Shown here one piece after another: positions 1-7,573 of a DNA stretch of 11,790 bases. How positions within the stretch are numbered: the stretch's first letter is position 1; every line of letters starts with the position of its first letter. Below the pieces are notes generated by a model. That model ran no database searches and had not been told where the DNA came from. It worked only from the letters and a program-made list of their open reading frames with translations. The translations under genes and the position numbers were made by a program. The DNA is from JBBQVO01 sp038211505 (GTDB taxonomy: Bacteria; Chloroflexota; Dehalococcoidia; DSTF01; JACRBR01): assembly GCA_038211505.1 (NCBI GenBank), contig JBBQVO010000102.1, positions 1 to 11,790 on the forward strand, written 5' to 3'.

Positions 1-1
1 G

Positions 2-172
2 TTCTTCGGCAGCGCCCTCTACAACAAATGGTTCGATCTGGAGCCGGCGCTGCACGACCTGGACATCGACATCAAAGACTTGCAGAAGGTGTTTGGGCGC
101 GACGGCTCGACCTGCCAGACACCCATCCCCGCCCAGCCGCCCCTGCCGCCACCGGTGCCCTTCGCAAACTGA
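2..172 (+). CDS. C-terminal end of an unidentified, probably secreted protein (partial)
   Basis: An open frame enters from the left edge and ends at TGA 170-172, giving 56 residues. The product cannot be identified from this tail. The segment HDLDIDIKDLQKVFGR resembles the second half of a dockerin-type calcium-binding repeat (acidic loop, Asp at the last loop position, then a hydrophobic helix), but the first loop positions are not acidic, so any such repeat would be degenerate. A single Cys follows, and then a Pro-rich end (PPLPPPVPFAN). The next gene starts 113 bp downstream and also ends in a dockerin-like domain, which makes a surface-protein reading plausible. Seen: the frame, the stop and the composition. 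Inferred: the dockerin relation. Confidence 0.6.
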   Translation, partial: FFGSALYNKWFDLEPALHDLDIDIKDLQKVFGRDGSTCQTPIPAQPPLPPPVPFAN

Positions 173-215
173 CGCGTAGCGATCGATGGATGAGCTCGCT
201 CGCGCCACGTCGCTA

Positions 216-244
216 TTGACGGGCGAGTGAGCGGTGGGCATACT
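216..244 (+). promoter_or_regulatory. Sigma70-like promoter of the giant secreted-protein gene
   Basis: TTGACG (216-221) and CATACT (239-244) are separated by exactly 17 bp, matching five and four of six consensus bases. Transcription would start near 251, giving a 5' leader of about 35 nt before the GTG at 286. It lies in the 113-bp gap after the preceding stop codon. Confidence 0.55.
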
Positions 245-285
245 GGCGCGTCCCCGCCGCTGCCGTCCTGCCACGCACGAGCGGA

Positions 286-3200
286 GTGAGCCTCTTGACA
301 CGCAGCCGCATCCTGATCGTCGCCGTGCTCGCGTCGGCCGTGATCACGCTCGCCGTGGCCGGCGCCGCCATGCTCGTACCGGCACGGCAGGCGGGCGCTC
401 AAGCGACGTTTGAGCTGGCGCTCGATTGCGATGCCAGCACGGCAACCATCGACGCGTCCTGTCCCGGTTCGACCGATCCGCTCGATATGGCGGTCGTGCT
501 GGTCAATCATGGCGGGGTGACGGCGACTCTTGCGTCGTTCAACTTCGAAGTTGTCAACTACGACACGCCGCGTTTCGTGGCCTCTCCTGCCACCGCCGAC
601 ATCCTCGATTCCAACCCGGACTTCAATCAGGCGGATCTCGGTACGGCGTGGCAGTGTCTCCCCGCTCCGTCGCCGGACGATGAATCGCCGGACAATCCGA
701 ACACGCAGCATTCGTTCTTGTCGTGTTTCACAGGGACGGGTGTCCCTATCGCGCCCGGGTCGGCGTTGCGGCTCGCGGTCGTTCACTACGTCCGCCCGAC
801 TCTCGGATCGGCGGTCTTCGACCTCGCGAACGTCGATCTCGCGGATCCGGCCGGAAACGAGTATCTCAGCTGCAATCCGATCATCTCGCAAGCGGGCGAC
901 TGCACATCGACGGGCGTCGGCGCACAGGCGACGCGGCCGACCGAGACACCGACGCCCTCCAACACGGCGACAGTGACGCCGACACCGACGCCGTCAGACA
1001 CGGCGACGCCAGTGATGACGCCCACGCCGACGGTAGGACTGCCGCCGCAGAACCTTGCGTACTTCGACCGAACCGACGCATCGCCGGCCGTGCAGGGACG
1101 GCAATGGTTGTTCGATGGATCGAACTCGACGATCGTCGGTAGTGGTTCGGACACCACCGACGTCGAATTCCTGATCACGGGAACGGACGGACCGTTTCAC
1201 GTCTCGATCGGCGCAGCCGACGGCGGGCGGTTGACACTGGGAGCGCACGAAGGCGCGCTGCCATTTCGCGGCAGCCAACCCTACCTGTACGTCACGTCTC
1301 CCGATGGACCCTGTTTTGGTGAGACCGGGCGATTCGTGGTCGAAGAAATTCAGACGAACGCTGACGGCGGCGTCACGTCCTTTGCGGGGACATTCCAGTC
1401 CGACTGCGCATCACCCGCGTTCTCGATCTTCGGCGATATCCGGTTCCACACGGGGCGGCCGCTCGTGGCGACACTTCAGTCGACGCCGAGCTTCGACTTC
1501 GGATCGGTGTCAACCGGAGACGACAACGCGAAGGCGGTCACGATCACATCGCAGGGTTCGGCCAGCCTCAACCTGGGATCCGCTGAGATCAGCGGCGTGG
1601 ATACGGCGGATTTCTCCATTCAGGATGATTCTTGCTCCGGGCGCGCGCTCGGCCTGAACGAGAGCTGCTCGCTGACGGTGCATCTGATCGCGCACGACGA
1701 CGGCGCGAAGCGTGCCACGCTTCGCATCCGCGACAACAGCGTGCGCGGGGAGAGAGCCGTCGCGATGAGCGCTATCGCGCACCTGCCGGGCGCGACGACG
1801 GCGGTCTATTTCGATGGCGACCCCGGCAACTTCGCGACGTTTGGGAGCCAGCAGTTGGTGTCGTCCGACGTGCAAGGAACCGCGGCGGGGGTCTCGGCGA
1901 ATCTGTACTCGTCCGCCCCGCCTCCGGGGTCTCTCCGGATCGCAGCGCCGGCTGGCGAGCTGCTTCACCTGGGTACGTATGTCAACGCCACGACCGCCCC
2001 CGTTGCCGGCCGGCCTACGCTGTACCTTCAAATGTTCGGTCGGTATTGCCCGAACGCCGTCAGCGAGTTCGTGATCGAGGAGATCGTCCTCAATGGCGAC
2101 GGATCTCTTCGCAGATTCGCCGCAAGCTTCGAGTCCAACTGTGGCGGCGGCCTGGGGACTGTCGCCCCGCTCTTTGGCGAGGTGCGGCTCAACTCGCAAG
2201 TTCCGCTCCCGGCCGTGCGCGTGTCGGCACAACGTCTCACGTTCGACGGCGTCGACGCGCTCAGCGACGTCGCCTACGACAACATCGGCGAGGTGCCCGT
2301 CGCTGTCGGCGTGCACGCGATTCTCGGTGACGGCGCGGCCGCCTTCTCGGTCGAAGCGGACACCTGCACCGGCAACCCGATCCCGGCCGGCGGATCCTGC
2401 GCGCTGACGATCAGGTATCACGATGATGGCTCGCCGCGACATGACGCCTGGCTGGACATGGACGAGACGACACTCCGACGGCATCGCTCGTTGGGCTTGC
2501 GCGGCTTCGGGAACTCGCCGCTTTCCGGGATCCAGATCGTCAACCCGGGCATCTGTTTGGCCCAGTCCGCAGGCGCCACGGAGTTTTCTGGCTGTGCCTA
2601 TACGGACGGCCTCGGATACTCCCAACTTGGCGGCCACGACGCTCTGCGGCGCGCCGCCGACGACCTGGGAGACGCCGACGGGATCGTGCAGCCGCGCGAC
2701 TTCGCGCCGATAGTCTCGCTTGGTGGCGCGCAGATCCATCAGCAGTCGTCGCCAAATGCGGCGACGAACCTCGCGATCATCGCCTACGTGCCGGGAAGCG
2801 GTCCGGTTCGTTTTCACACGACGGCCGGCACGTTTACAGCAAGCGGCGGCCCTGACTGGACGTGCACAGGCGATCCAGGCGCTGGCGCCAGCAGCACGCC
2901 GACGTCCACGGCGACGCCAGCAGCGCCGAGCGTGACCGCGACGATGATGGCATTCCAGACCGTGACGCCGACAATCACGCCGGGTGGACCGCCGACCGAT
3001 ACCCCGTCGCCGACGCCGACCCTCTCGGGCGTCCTCCCAGACCCTGACTCCGATTGTGGCGGGCCGCACGCGGGCGACACATCGGGCACGCTCGCGCCGG
3101 ATCACGCCGTGGTCGCGTACCTGTCCTGCTCCCTGACGACGTGCCCGTCGCTCGGTGCGCAACACATCGTCGTCACCCAGATCAGCGCTGATCAGACCGC

Positions 3201-5103
3201 CGACTTCACTGTCGTCGGCGAGCCCGTTCGTGTCGAACTAACATCCACGAGCGGCACCCTCACGCCCACGGATGATTTCGGCTGCGACTTCACGGGCGAG
3301 CAGCTGCCATCTGATCTTCAGAGCGCCTCCCTGCTACAAGCGCGCGCGTTCGACGCCGCCGGGACCGCCATCACCGGCGCCTGGTTCTACTTCGCGGTCG
3401 CCGACCCCAAGCGGGCGATCATCCAGAGCCCGCTCTGGCCGAGCGTCGCGGGCCACGGTTCGCCGGTCGCGACGGATGTCGTCTGCGTGCGCCCCGGTGT
3501 GACCGCCGGACCGCTTCAGGTCACGGCACGGCTCGTGCGCTCGGCGGCTATCGTGCTCGATCCGTTCGCGGACCCCGGCAACCCGGACGAACAGAACCTT
3601 GCGTCGGCCAGCACGACGATCGAGATCGGGCAACCATCGGCCGCGACGCCGACGACGATCGCTTCGACCCGCACACCCGCGCCGACATCAACCCCCGGCC
3701 CGGGAGAGTGGCGGAAGATCGCCGATCTTCCCGGCACTCCGACGCACCGTGAGGTGGCGACGGGCGTGGACGGACGGATCTACTCGCTTGGCGGCTTTTT
3801 CGATCACAATTCGGCGGTGGCGTTTGATCCGGCGCGCGGAACATTCGACCCGATCGCAGACCCCCCGCAACAGGTGACGGACGGTGCGTTCACGAGCGGC
3901 CCCGATCGTCGTCTGTTCCGTTTCGGCGGCGACCCGTTCTCGAACGACAACGAGACCCGCATTTACGACGAGGTGACAAACTTGTGGAGCAACGGCGCGC
4001 CGATGCCCAGATCTCGGCGATCGCTGGCCGCCGCGCTCGGAGGCGACGGCAACATCTACGTCTTCGGCGGCAGTCCGAACGGGTTCAGCGACCTGATCGC
4101 CGCGGTCGACGTCTACGATCCGGCGACGGATTCCTGGTCTTCGACGGCGCCCATGATCCATCCGCGCATCGAGATGGGAGTCGCAACCGATGGGCAAGGC
4201 CGCATCTACGCGATCGGTGGCTGGGACGGCGACCACTACCTCACATCCGTCGAACGCTTCGATCCGGCGTCGCAGACCTGGACCGAAGTCGCGCCGCTGC
4301 CGGCGCCGCGCGTCTGGCCCGCCGGTGCGCTTGGACCCGACGGGCGAATATATGTCATCGGCGGCCAGCGTGCGTTTCAGGCGCGCGCGTCCGTGTTTAT
4401 CTATGATCCCGGCACGGACACGTGGCAAGACGGACCGCGTTTGCCTCGGCCCGACTTCCTCGGCGGCGCCGGTACCGTTGGCGGAGCGACGTACCTGTTG
4501 TCCGGCCTATCGAACGATCTGCTTGCGCTGGCACCCGCCACCGTAGCGACGTCGCCGACTCCGACCGCCAGTGCCACTGCGACGCCTACTTCAGCGCCGA
4601 CCAACCTTCCCACCGCGACAGAGACCGCCACCGCAGCGCAGATGGCGACGGCAACCGCCTCGACCACGCCAACAGCGATCCCCACGGCGACGGTGACGCC
4701 CATTGCGTCGGCCACCGCCAGCTCCACGAACACGCCGCTGCCGACGGCGAGCCCGACATCAATTCCGACATCCGTGCGAACGGCATCGTCGACAGTCGCG
4801 CCGAAGTCGACGCGCACGGTGGTGCGAACGCCGGGTGCGAGCCCGACTGCCCTTCGCACGGCGACGCGAACATCAAGGCCGTCACCCCGCGCGACGGCGA
4901 CGCCACCGGCATCCAGTCCCTGCGCCGCTGATCTCAACCACAACGGCATCGTGGGGTGGCACGACGTGCTGGAGGAGACGCGCGCGTACCTCCACCATCG
5001 ACATGAGGCTCGCTATGACGTCAATCGCGACGGTAGGGTTGACATTCACGATGTCTGGGCAGTGATCAATGAGGTCGGCCGGCGATGCGGTCAGCGCCGC
5101 TAG
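286..5103 (+). CDS. Giant secreted multidomain protein: cohesin-like, duplicated module, kelch propeller, dockerin
   Basis: This 1605-residue exported protein starts at GTG 286 behind a weak GAGCGGA ribosome site. Residues 1-40 are a signal peptide (hydrophobic 8-30, likely cleavage after AQA). Residues 41-205 look like a cohesin-type beta domain. Residues 216-250 are a Thr/Pro linker. A ~245-residue module occurs twice (256-500 and 503-745); each copy joins a domain with a conserved Cys pair to an ASH/choice-of-anchor-D-like domain. Region 748-865 is unassigned. After a linker (866-915), 925-1115 looks Ig-like. Another linker precedes a six-bladed kelch propeller (1141-1415; blade motifs near 1170, 1215, 1262, 1312, 1360 and 1407). 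A long Thr/Ser/Pro linker (1417-1545) leads to a dockerin-like domain with calcium loops at 1549-1560 (D, N, N, D) and 1578-1589 (D, N, D, D). A surface or extracellular binding or scaffold role is inferred; no catalytic domain was recognised. Confidence 0.9.
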   Translation: MSLLTRSRILIVAVLASAVITLAVAGAAMLVPARQAGAQATFELALDCDASTATIDASCPGSTDPLDMAVVLVNHGGVTATLASFNFEVVNYDTPRFVASPATADILDSNPDFNQADLGTAWQCLPAPSPDDESPDNPNTQHSFLSCFTGTGVPIAPGSALRLAVVHYVRPTLGSAVFDLANVDLADPAGNEYLSCNPIISQAGDCTSTGVGAQATRPTETPTPSNTATVTPTPTPSDTATPVMTPTPTVGLPPQNLAYFDRTDASPAVQGRQWLFDGSNSTIVGSGSDTTDVEFLITGTDGPFHVSIGAADGGRLTLGAHEGALPFRGSQPYLYVTSPDGPCFGETGRFVVEEIQTNADGGVTSFAGTFQSDCASPAFSIFGDIRFHTGRPLVATLQSTPSFDFGSVSTGDDNAKAVTITSQGSASLNLGSAEISGVDTADFSIQDDSCSGRALGLNESCSLTVHLIAHDDGAKRATLRIRDNSVRGERAVAMSAIAHLPGATTAVYFDGDPGNFATFGSQQLVSSDVQGTAAGVSANLYSSAPPPGSLRIAAPAGELLHLGTYVNATTAPVAGRPTLYLQMFGRYCPNAVSEFVIEEIVLNGDGSLRRFAASFESNCGGGLGTVAPLFGEVRLNSQVPLPAVRVSAQRLTFDGVDALSDVAYDNIGEVPVAVGVHAILGDGAAAFSVEADTCTGNPIPAGGSCALTIRYHDDGSPRHDAWLDMDETTLRRHRSLGLRGFGNSPLSGIQIVNPGICLAQSAGATEFSGCAYTDGLGYSQLGGHDALRRAADDLGDADGIVQPRDFAPIVSLGGAQIHQQSSPNAATNLAIIAYVPGSGPVRFHTTAGTFTASGGPDWTCTGDPGAGASSTPTSTATPAAPSVTATMMAFQTVTPTITPGGPPTDTPSPTPTLSGVLPDPDSDCGGPHAGDTSGTLAPDHAVVAYLSCSLTTCPSLGAQHIVVTQISADQTADFTVVGEPVRVELTSTSGTLTPTDDFGCDFTGEQLPSDLQSASLLQARAFDAAGTAITGAWFYFAVADPKRAIIQSPLWPSVAGHGSPVATDVVCVRPGVTAGPLQVTARLVRSAAIVLDPFADPGNPDEQNLASASTTIEIGQPSAATPTTIASTRTPAPTSTPGPGEWRKIADLPGTPTHREVATGVDGRIYSLGGFFDHNSAVAFDPARGTFDPIADPPQQVTDGAFTSGPDRRLFRFGGDPFSNDNETRIYDEVTNLWSNGAPMPRSRRSLAAALGGDGNIYVFGGSPNGFSDLIAAVDVYDPATDSWSSTAPMIHPRIEMGVATDGQGRIYAIGGWDGDHYLTSVERFDPASQTWTEVAPLPAPRVWPAGALGPDGRIYVIGGQRAFQARASVFIYDPGTDTWQDGPRLPRPDFLGGAGTVGGATYLLSGLSNDLLALAPATVATSPTPTASATATPTSAPTNLPTATETATAAQMATATASTTPTAIPTATVTPIASATASSTNTPLPTASPTSIPTSVRTASSTVAPKSTRTVVRTPGASPTALRTATRTSRPSPRATATPPASSPCAADLNHNGIVGWHDVLEETRAYLHHRHEARYDVNRDGRVDIHDVWAVINEVGRRCGQRR
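1051..2520 (+). repeat. Coding tandem duplication of a ~245-residue module
   Basis: Two consecutive protein modules, encoded at about 1051-1785 and 1792-2520, align end to end. Shared landmarks are YFD near the start, an LxLG turn, a xPxLY strand, then Cys, a (V/I)EEI strand, N(A/G)DG, F-(A/S)-x-x-F-x-S-(D/N)-C, and a G-(D/E)-(I/V)-R strand. Cys343/374 match Cys588/619 (offset 245), and Cys450/461 match Cys694/705 (offset 244). The protein copies are clearly diverged, so the duplication is old. Confidence 0.75.
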
Positions 5104-5156
5104 CGGAACGTCTGGTCGTCCGGGGCTCGCATCGCTTTGCGGCCTGGCGGCTGAGC

Positions 5157-5162
5157 TACACT
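5157..5162 (+). promoter_or_regulatory. -10-like TACACT placed for leaderless transcription
   Basis: TACACT ends six bases before the ATG at 5169, so transcription would begin at or next to the start codon. No Shine-Dalgarno sequence precedes this ATG. No good -35 hexamer lies 16-18 bp upstream (the TTGCGG at 5137 is too close). Confidence 0.4.
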
Positions 5163-5168
5163 CCCAAC

Positions 5169-5489
5169 ATGCCGAGCAACAGCGCCATCACCAACAAGCC
5201 GCTCGCACTTGATCTCCTCGAGTGGATCGCCCGGCGACCGCGGCCCTACGCCGAGGTGATGGATGCGTGGCGAACGTCGTGTCCGCGTCTCCCGATCTGG
5301 GAGGATGCCGTCGATGCCGGATTTGTCGTTCAGACATTCGAAGCGGGCGCCGGTGTCATGGTCACCGTCACCGATGCCGGCCGCGACTTTCTCCGCGCCG
5401 AGGGCCGTGACATCGATATCGACGACTCCGATGCCGCAGCTTCGCCCGCCGGGTCCTCGCCGTTACCGGGCCGAGACGTGACTCGATGA
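5169..5489 (+). CDS. Small conserved-type hypothetical protein, probable winged-helix fold
   Basis: This 106-residue soluble protein has no signal peptide or membrane segment. Residues 8-80 (helix LALDLLEWIA, then YAEVMDAWRTSCPRLPIWED, a short GFVVQ strand, a VMVTVTDAG strand and a RDFLRAEG helix) resemble a compact winged-helix unit of the kind found in small uncharacterised bacterial proteins. DNA binding is possible but not shown. The last ~25 residues are Asp/Ala/Ser/Pro-rich and look disordered. The ATG at 5169 is preferred over an in-frame ATG at 5085, because the latter lies inside the preceding gene and the family-like sequence begins after 5169. The 3' end overlaps the convergent hydrolase gene by 27 bp. 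Confidence 0.7.
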   Translation: MPSNSAITNKPLALDLLEWIARRPRPYAEVMDAWRTSCPRLPIWEDAVDAGFVVQTFEAGAGVMVTVTDAGRDFLRAEGRDIDIDDSDAAASPAGSSPLPGRDVTR

Positions 5490-6389
5490 CATCTGGCGGG
5501 CGAGCGCGGCGATGATCTCGTCGGTGTGGTCGACGATCATCAGGTGTTCTTCGCCGGCGAAGAACGTCGCATTGCAGTCCTTGATTTCGGCGGCCATGTA
5601 ACGGCCGACGCGGATCGGCACGACGCGATCGGCGTCGCCGTGCCAGAGGTCGATGTGGCCGGGGATCTCGCGCGCGGCGAAGTCCCATGACCGCGCGAAC
5701 AATCGATACTCGTGCGCCGCGCCGCGGCTACCATGGCGAAACGCCTCAACCATGTCTGCCTTGAATTCGGCGCGAAACGCCGGCCGCGCCAGCACGCGTC
5801 GATCGGGAAAGCGCGGGAAGAAGCGCGCCGGCGTCCGCGCGACGGTCGCCGACGACCACCACAACATCGGCCGCGCCAGCGTCGTGCCGATGCGCGCGCC
5901 TGCACGAATCAGCGCTCGGCGCAGGCGACCCATCTTCGGCGTGTAGTGCGCTTCGATCGGGCCAGCGCCGCTGACGATCGCCGCGGCGATGATCCGCGAG
6001 CCGAGCACGCGCGCGCAGGCCGCGACGTGCGGTCCGCCGCCGGAGAGTCCGATGACGCCGAAGCGGCCAATGCCCAGCGCGTCTGCCAGCTGTGCGACGT
6101 CGTCCGGCCAATCGACAAACCGGCGCTTCGGACGGAAGTCCGACAGCCCGAAGCCCGGCCGGTCGACGCCGATCAGCCGCACGTGATACCGCGTCGCCGC
6201 CGCAGCAAGCAGCCCCGCTTCGAGCCGCGAGCCCGGCGTCCCATGAAAATAGAACAGCGCAGCGCCACCGGCATCGCCGTACTCGGCATAGCCGAGCGCC
6301 CGCCCATCGCGCAGCAACATCGTCTGCTCGGTTGGGGCGATCCCGTCGGTGTCGGAGGAAGAAGCCTGACCGCCGCTGACGTTACTCAT
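5463..6389 (-). CDS. Alpha/beta-fold hydrolase
   Basis: This 308-residue cytoplasmic protein is a member of the alpha/beta hydrolase superfamily. Visible landmarks are the oxyanion strand FYFHGTPGSR (46-55), GVDRPGFGLSD (74-84), the nucleophile elbow GLSGGG with Ser116, the acid in HGDADRVVP (Asp254, or less likely Asp252), and His282 in EEHLMI near the C-terminus, so a full Ser-Asp-His triad is present. Residues ~145-220 form an Arg-rich helical cap. Substrate cannot be deduced; esterase, epoxide hydrolase and haloperoxidase-type members share this layout. The ATG at 6389 is chosen because upstream residues in the same frame are not family-like and a -10-like box lies seven bases away. The gene is divergent from the crotonase gene, and its 3' end overlaps the small gene at 5169. 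Confidence 0.88.
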   Translation of the reverse strand: MSNVSGGQASSSDTDGIAPTEQTMLLRDGRALGYAEYGDAGGAALFYFHGTPGSRLEAGLLAAAATRYHVRLIGVDRPGFGLSDFRPKRRFVDWPDDVAQLADALGIGRFGVIGLSGGGPHVAACARVLGSRIIAAAIVSGAGPIEAHYTPKMGRLRRALIRAGARIGTTLARPMLWWSSATVARTPARFFPRFPDRRVLARPAFRAEFKADMVEAFRHGSRGAAHEYRLFARSWDFAAREIPGHIDLWHGDADRVVPIRVGRYMAAEIKDCNATFFAGEEHLMIVDHTDEIIAALARQMSSSHVSAR

Positions 6390-6396
6390 GATGAGA

Positions 6397-6402
6397 AGGC
6401 TA
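6397..6402 (-). promoter_or_regulatory. -10-like TAGCCT placed for leaderless transcription of the hydrolase
   Basis: On the minus strand TAGCCT lies seven bases before the ATG at 6389. No Shine-Dalgarno sequence is present, and the -35 position shows no TTG-type hexamer. The arrangement matches that at 5157-5169. Confidence 0.3.
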
Positions 6403-6447
6403 GCGCGAGCGGCCGCCATGCGCGACCGATCACGCTCGGCCCCCAAA

Positions 6448-6474
6448 ATCCGTGACATCCGTGAAATCCGTGGT
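6448..6474. repeat. Three 9-bp units with ATCCGTG core
   Basis: ATCCGTGAC, ATCCGTGAA and ATCCGTGGT follow each other with an exact 9-bp period in the divergent gap between the hydrolase and crotonase genes. Similar CGTG-core, 9-bp-period arrays occur at 10501-10533 and 11665-11682. Confidence 0.75.
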
Positions 6475-6499
6475 TCCCACGTCGTATGCGGCAGCGCAA

Positions 6500-6528
6500 T
6501 TGCCGCTCGCCAACCCCTGCCGTACGAT
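6500..6528 (+). promoter_or_regulatory. Sigma70-like promoter of the crotonase gene
   Basis: TTGCCG (6500-6505) and TACGAT (6523-6528) are separated by 17 bp. Expected transcription start is near 6535, followed by the ribosome site GGAGGA (6541-6546) and ATG 6551, leaving a short leader. Confidence 0.6.
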
Positions 6529-6550
6529 GCCCCAACGACCGGAGGATCAC

Positions 6551-7366
6551 ATGGACACACTCACCCTCGAGCACGACGGCGCCGTCGCCATCGTCACCCT
6601 CAACCGCCCCAGCAAACTCAACGCCATGGACGCCGTCATGATGGACGAGATGCCGAAGCTTTTTCGCCACCTCGCCACCGATCCCTCCGTCCGCTGCGTC
6701 GTCATGACCGGCGCCGGCCGCGCCTTCTGCGCCGGCGGCGATCTCGGTGATATGGAGCCCGCAAGCAACGGCGCTAATGCACCGCTGCCGGGTCCGACGG
6801 CCGTGAGCCTGATCGACGCCGCGGCCGCGCTCTACGACCGCATGTCCGTCTCGAAGCTGTTGCACGAGATGCCGAAGCCGACGATCGCCATGGTCAACGG
6901 CCACGCCGTCGGCGCCGGATTCAGCATGGCCCTCGCCTGCGACATCCGCGTCGCCGGCGAGAGCGCGAAGTTCGGCACCGCCTTCGCTCGCGTCGGCTTC
7001 TCCGGCGACTTTGGCGGCACGTATTTTCTCACCAAGCTCGTCGGCCCCGCGAAAGCGCGCGAGCTCTTCTTTCTCGCCGACGTCTTCGATGCCGACGACG
7101 CCCACCGCTGGGGCATCGTCCAGCGTCTCGTCGCCGATGGCGCCCTCCGCCAGGAGACGCTCGCCCTCGCCCACCGCCTCGCCGATGGCCCCGCCCTCGC
7201 CTACGGCTACATGAAGCAGAACCTTAACGACGCCCTCGATATGGACTTCGACACCTGCCTCCGCCGCGAAGCCGAGCGCATGACGATCACCGGCCGCACC
7301 GAGGACTTCCGCGAAGCCTCCAAAGCCTTCCTGGAAAAACGCCAACCCACCTTCCGCGGCCGCTGA
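6551..7366 (+). CDS. Enoyl-CoA hydratase/isomerase (crotonase) family protein
   Basis: This 271-residue cytoplasmic protein is of standard crotonase length. It starts at ATG 6551, five bases after GGAGG. The CoA-binding and oxyanion-hole segments are clear: AFCAGGDL (58-65) and NGHAVGAGFSMALACD (116-131). The two glutamates that carry out hydration in classical enoyl-CoA hydratase are absent; the aligned positions are Ser125 and Phe145. Asp153 in FSGDFGG occupies the site of the acidic residue used by PaaG-like isomerases, so a CoA-ester isomerase or another crotonase reaction is more likely than hydration. The C-terminal FLEKRQPTF matches the family's conserved end. The gene stands alone with its own promoter and is divergent from the hydrolase. 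The exact substrate is unknown. Confidence 0.88.
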   Translation: MDTLTLEHDGAVAIVTLNRPSKLNAMDAVMMDEMPKLFRHLATDPSVRCVVMTGAGRAFCAGGDLGDMEPASNGANAPLPGPTAVSLIDAAAALYDRMSVSKLLHEMPKPTIAMVNGHAVGAGFSMALACDIRVAGESAKFGTAFARVGFSGDFGGTYFLTKLVGPAKARELFFLADVFDADDAHRWGIVQRLVADGALRQETLALAHRLADGPALAYGYMKQNLNDALDMDFDTCLRREAERMTITGRTEDFREASKAFLEKRQPTFRGR

Positions 7367-7373
7367 CCAAAGT

Positions 7374-7395
7374 CCGGCGGCTGGCGCCCCGCCGG
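7374..7395 (+). terminator. GC-rich hairpin downstream of crotonase gene
   Basis: CCGGCGG (7374-7380) pairs with CCGCCGG (7389-7395) around an 8-base loop, starting eight bases after the stop codon. No U-tract follows, so it would not be a classical intrinsic terminator. Confidence 0.35.
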
Positions 7396-7428
7396 CTGTC
7401 AACGCATCGCAACAGCGCCTCCCGAAAA

Positions 7429-7456
7429 CGTAGGGACGCAGCTTCAGCTCCGTCCG
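7429..7456. repeat. Short copy of GGACGCAGCT hairpin element
   Basis: Arms GGACGCAGCT and AGCTCCGTCC (one mismatch as an inverted repeat) flank a 2-base centre. Compared with the copies at 10270 and 10371, 22 internal bases are missing while both flanks are retained, including the 5' CGTAG. Confidence 0.7.
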
Positions 7457-7573
7457 TCGTCGTTAGCCGACTAGTGCCCGACACCCTGAGCGATGTTTTT
7501 TTGGTCGAGGAATGTCGCTCCCCCGTGAAGCAGCCGCCGTCCCGACCGCCAACGGCAACAGTTAACCTCCACG

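Noticed and set aside
1193..1207. parS half-site (GTTTCACGT)
   Set aside because: Only one arm is present; it lies inside the giant gene and has no matching inverted arm.
1510..3165. 551-codon open frame on the minus strand
   Set aside because: It lies wholly antisense to the giant secreted-protein gene, is Arg-rich with no recognisable domain, and follows from GC-biased codons.
6386..7402. 338-codon open frame on the minus strand
   Set aside because: It is antisense to the crotonase gene and rich in Gly/Ala/Glu/Asp without family-like motifs.
7496..7502. T-run as intrinsic terminator
   Set aside because: No stable stem directly precedes the seven T bases.
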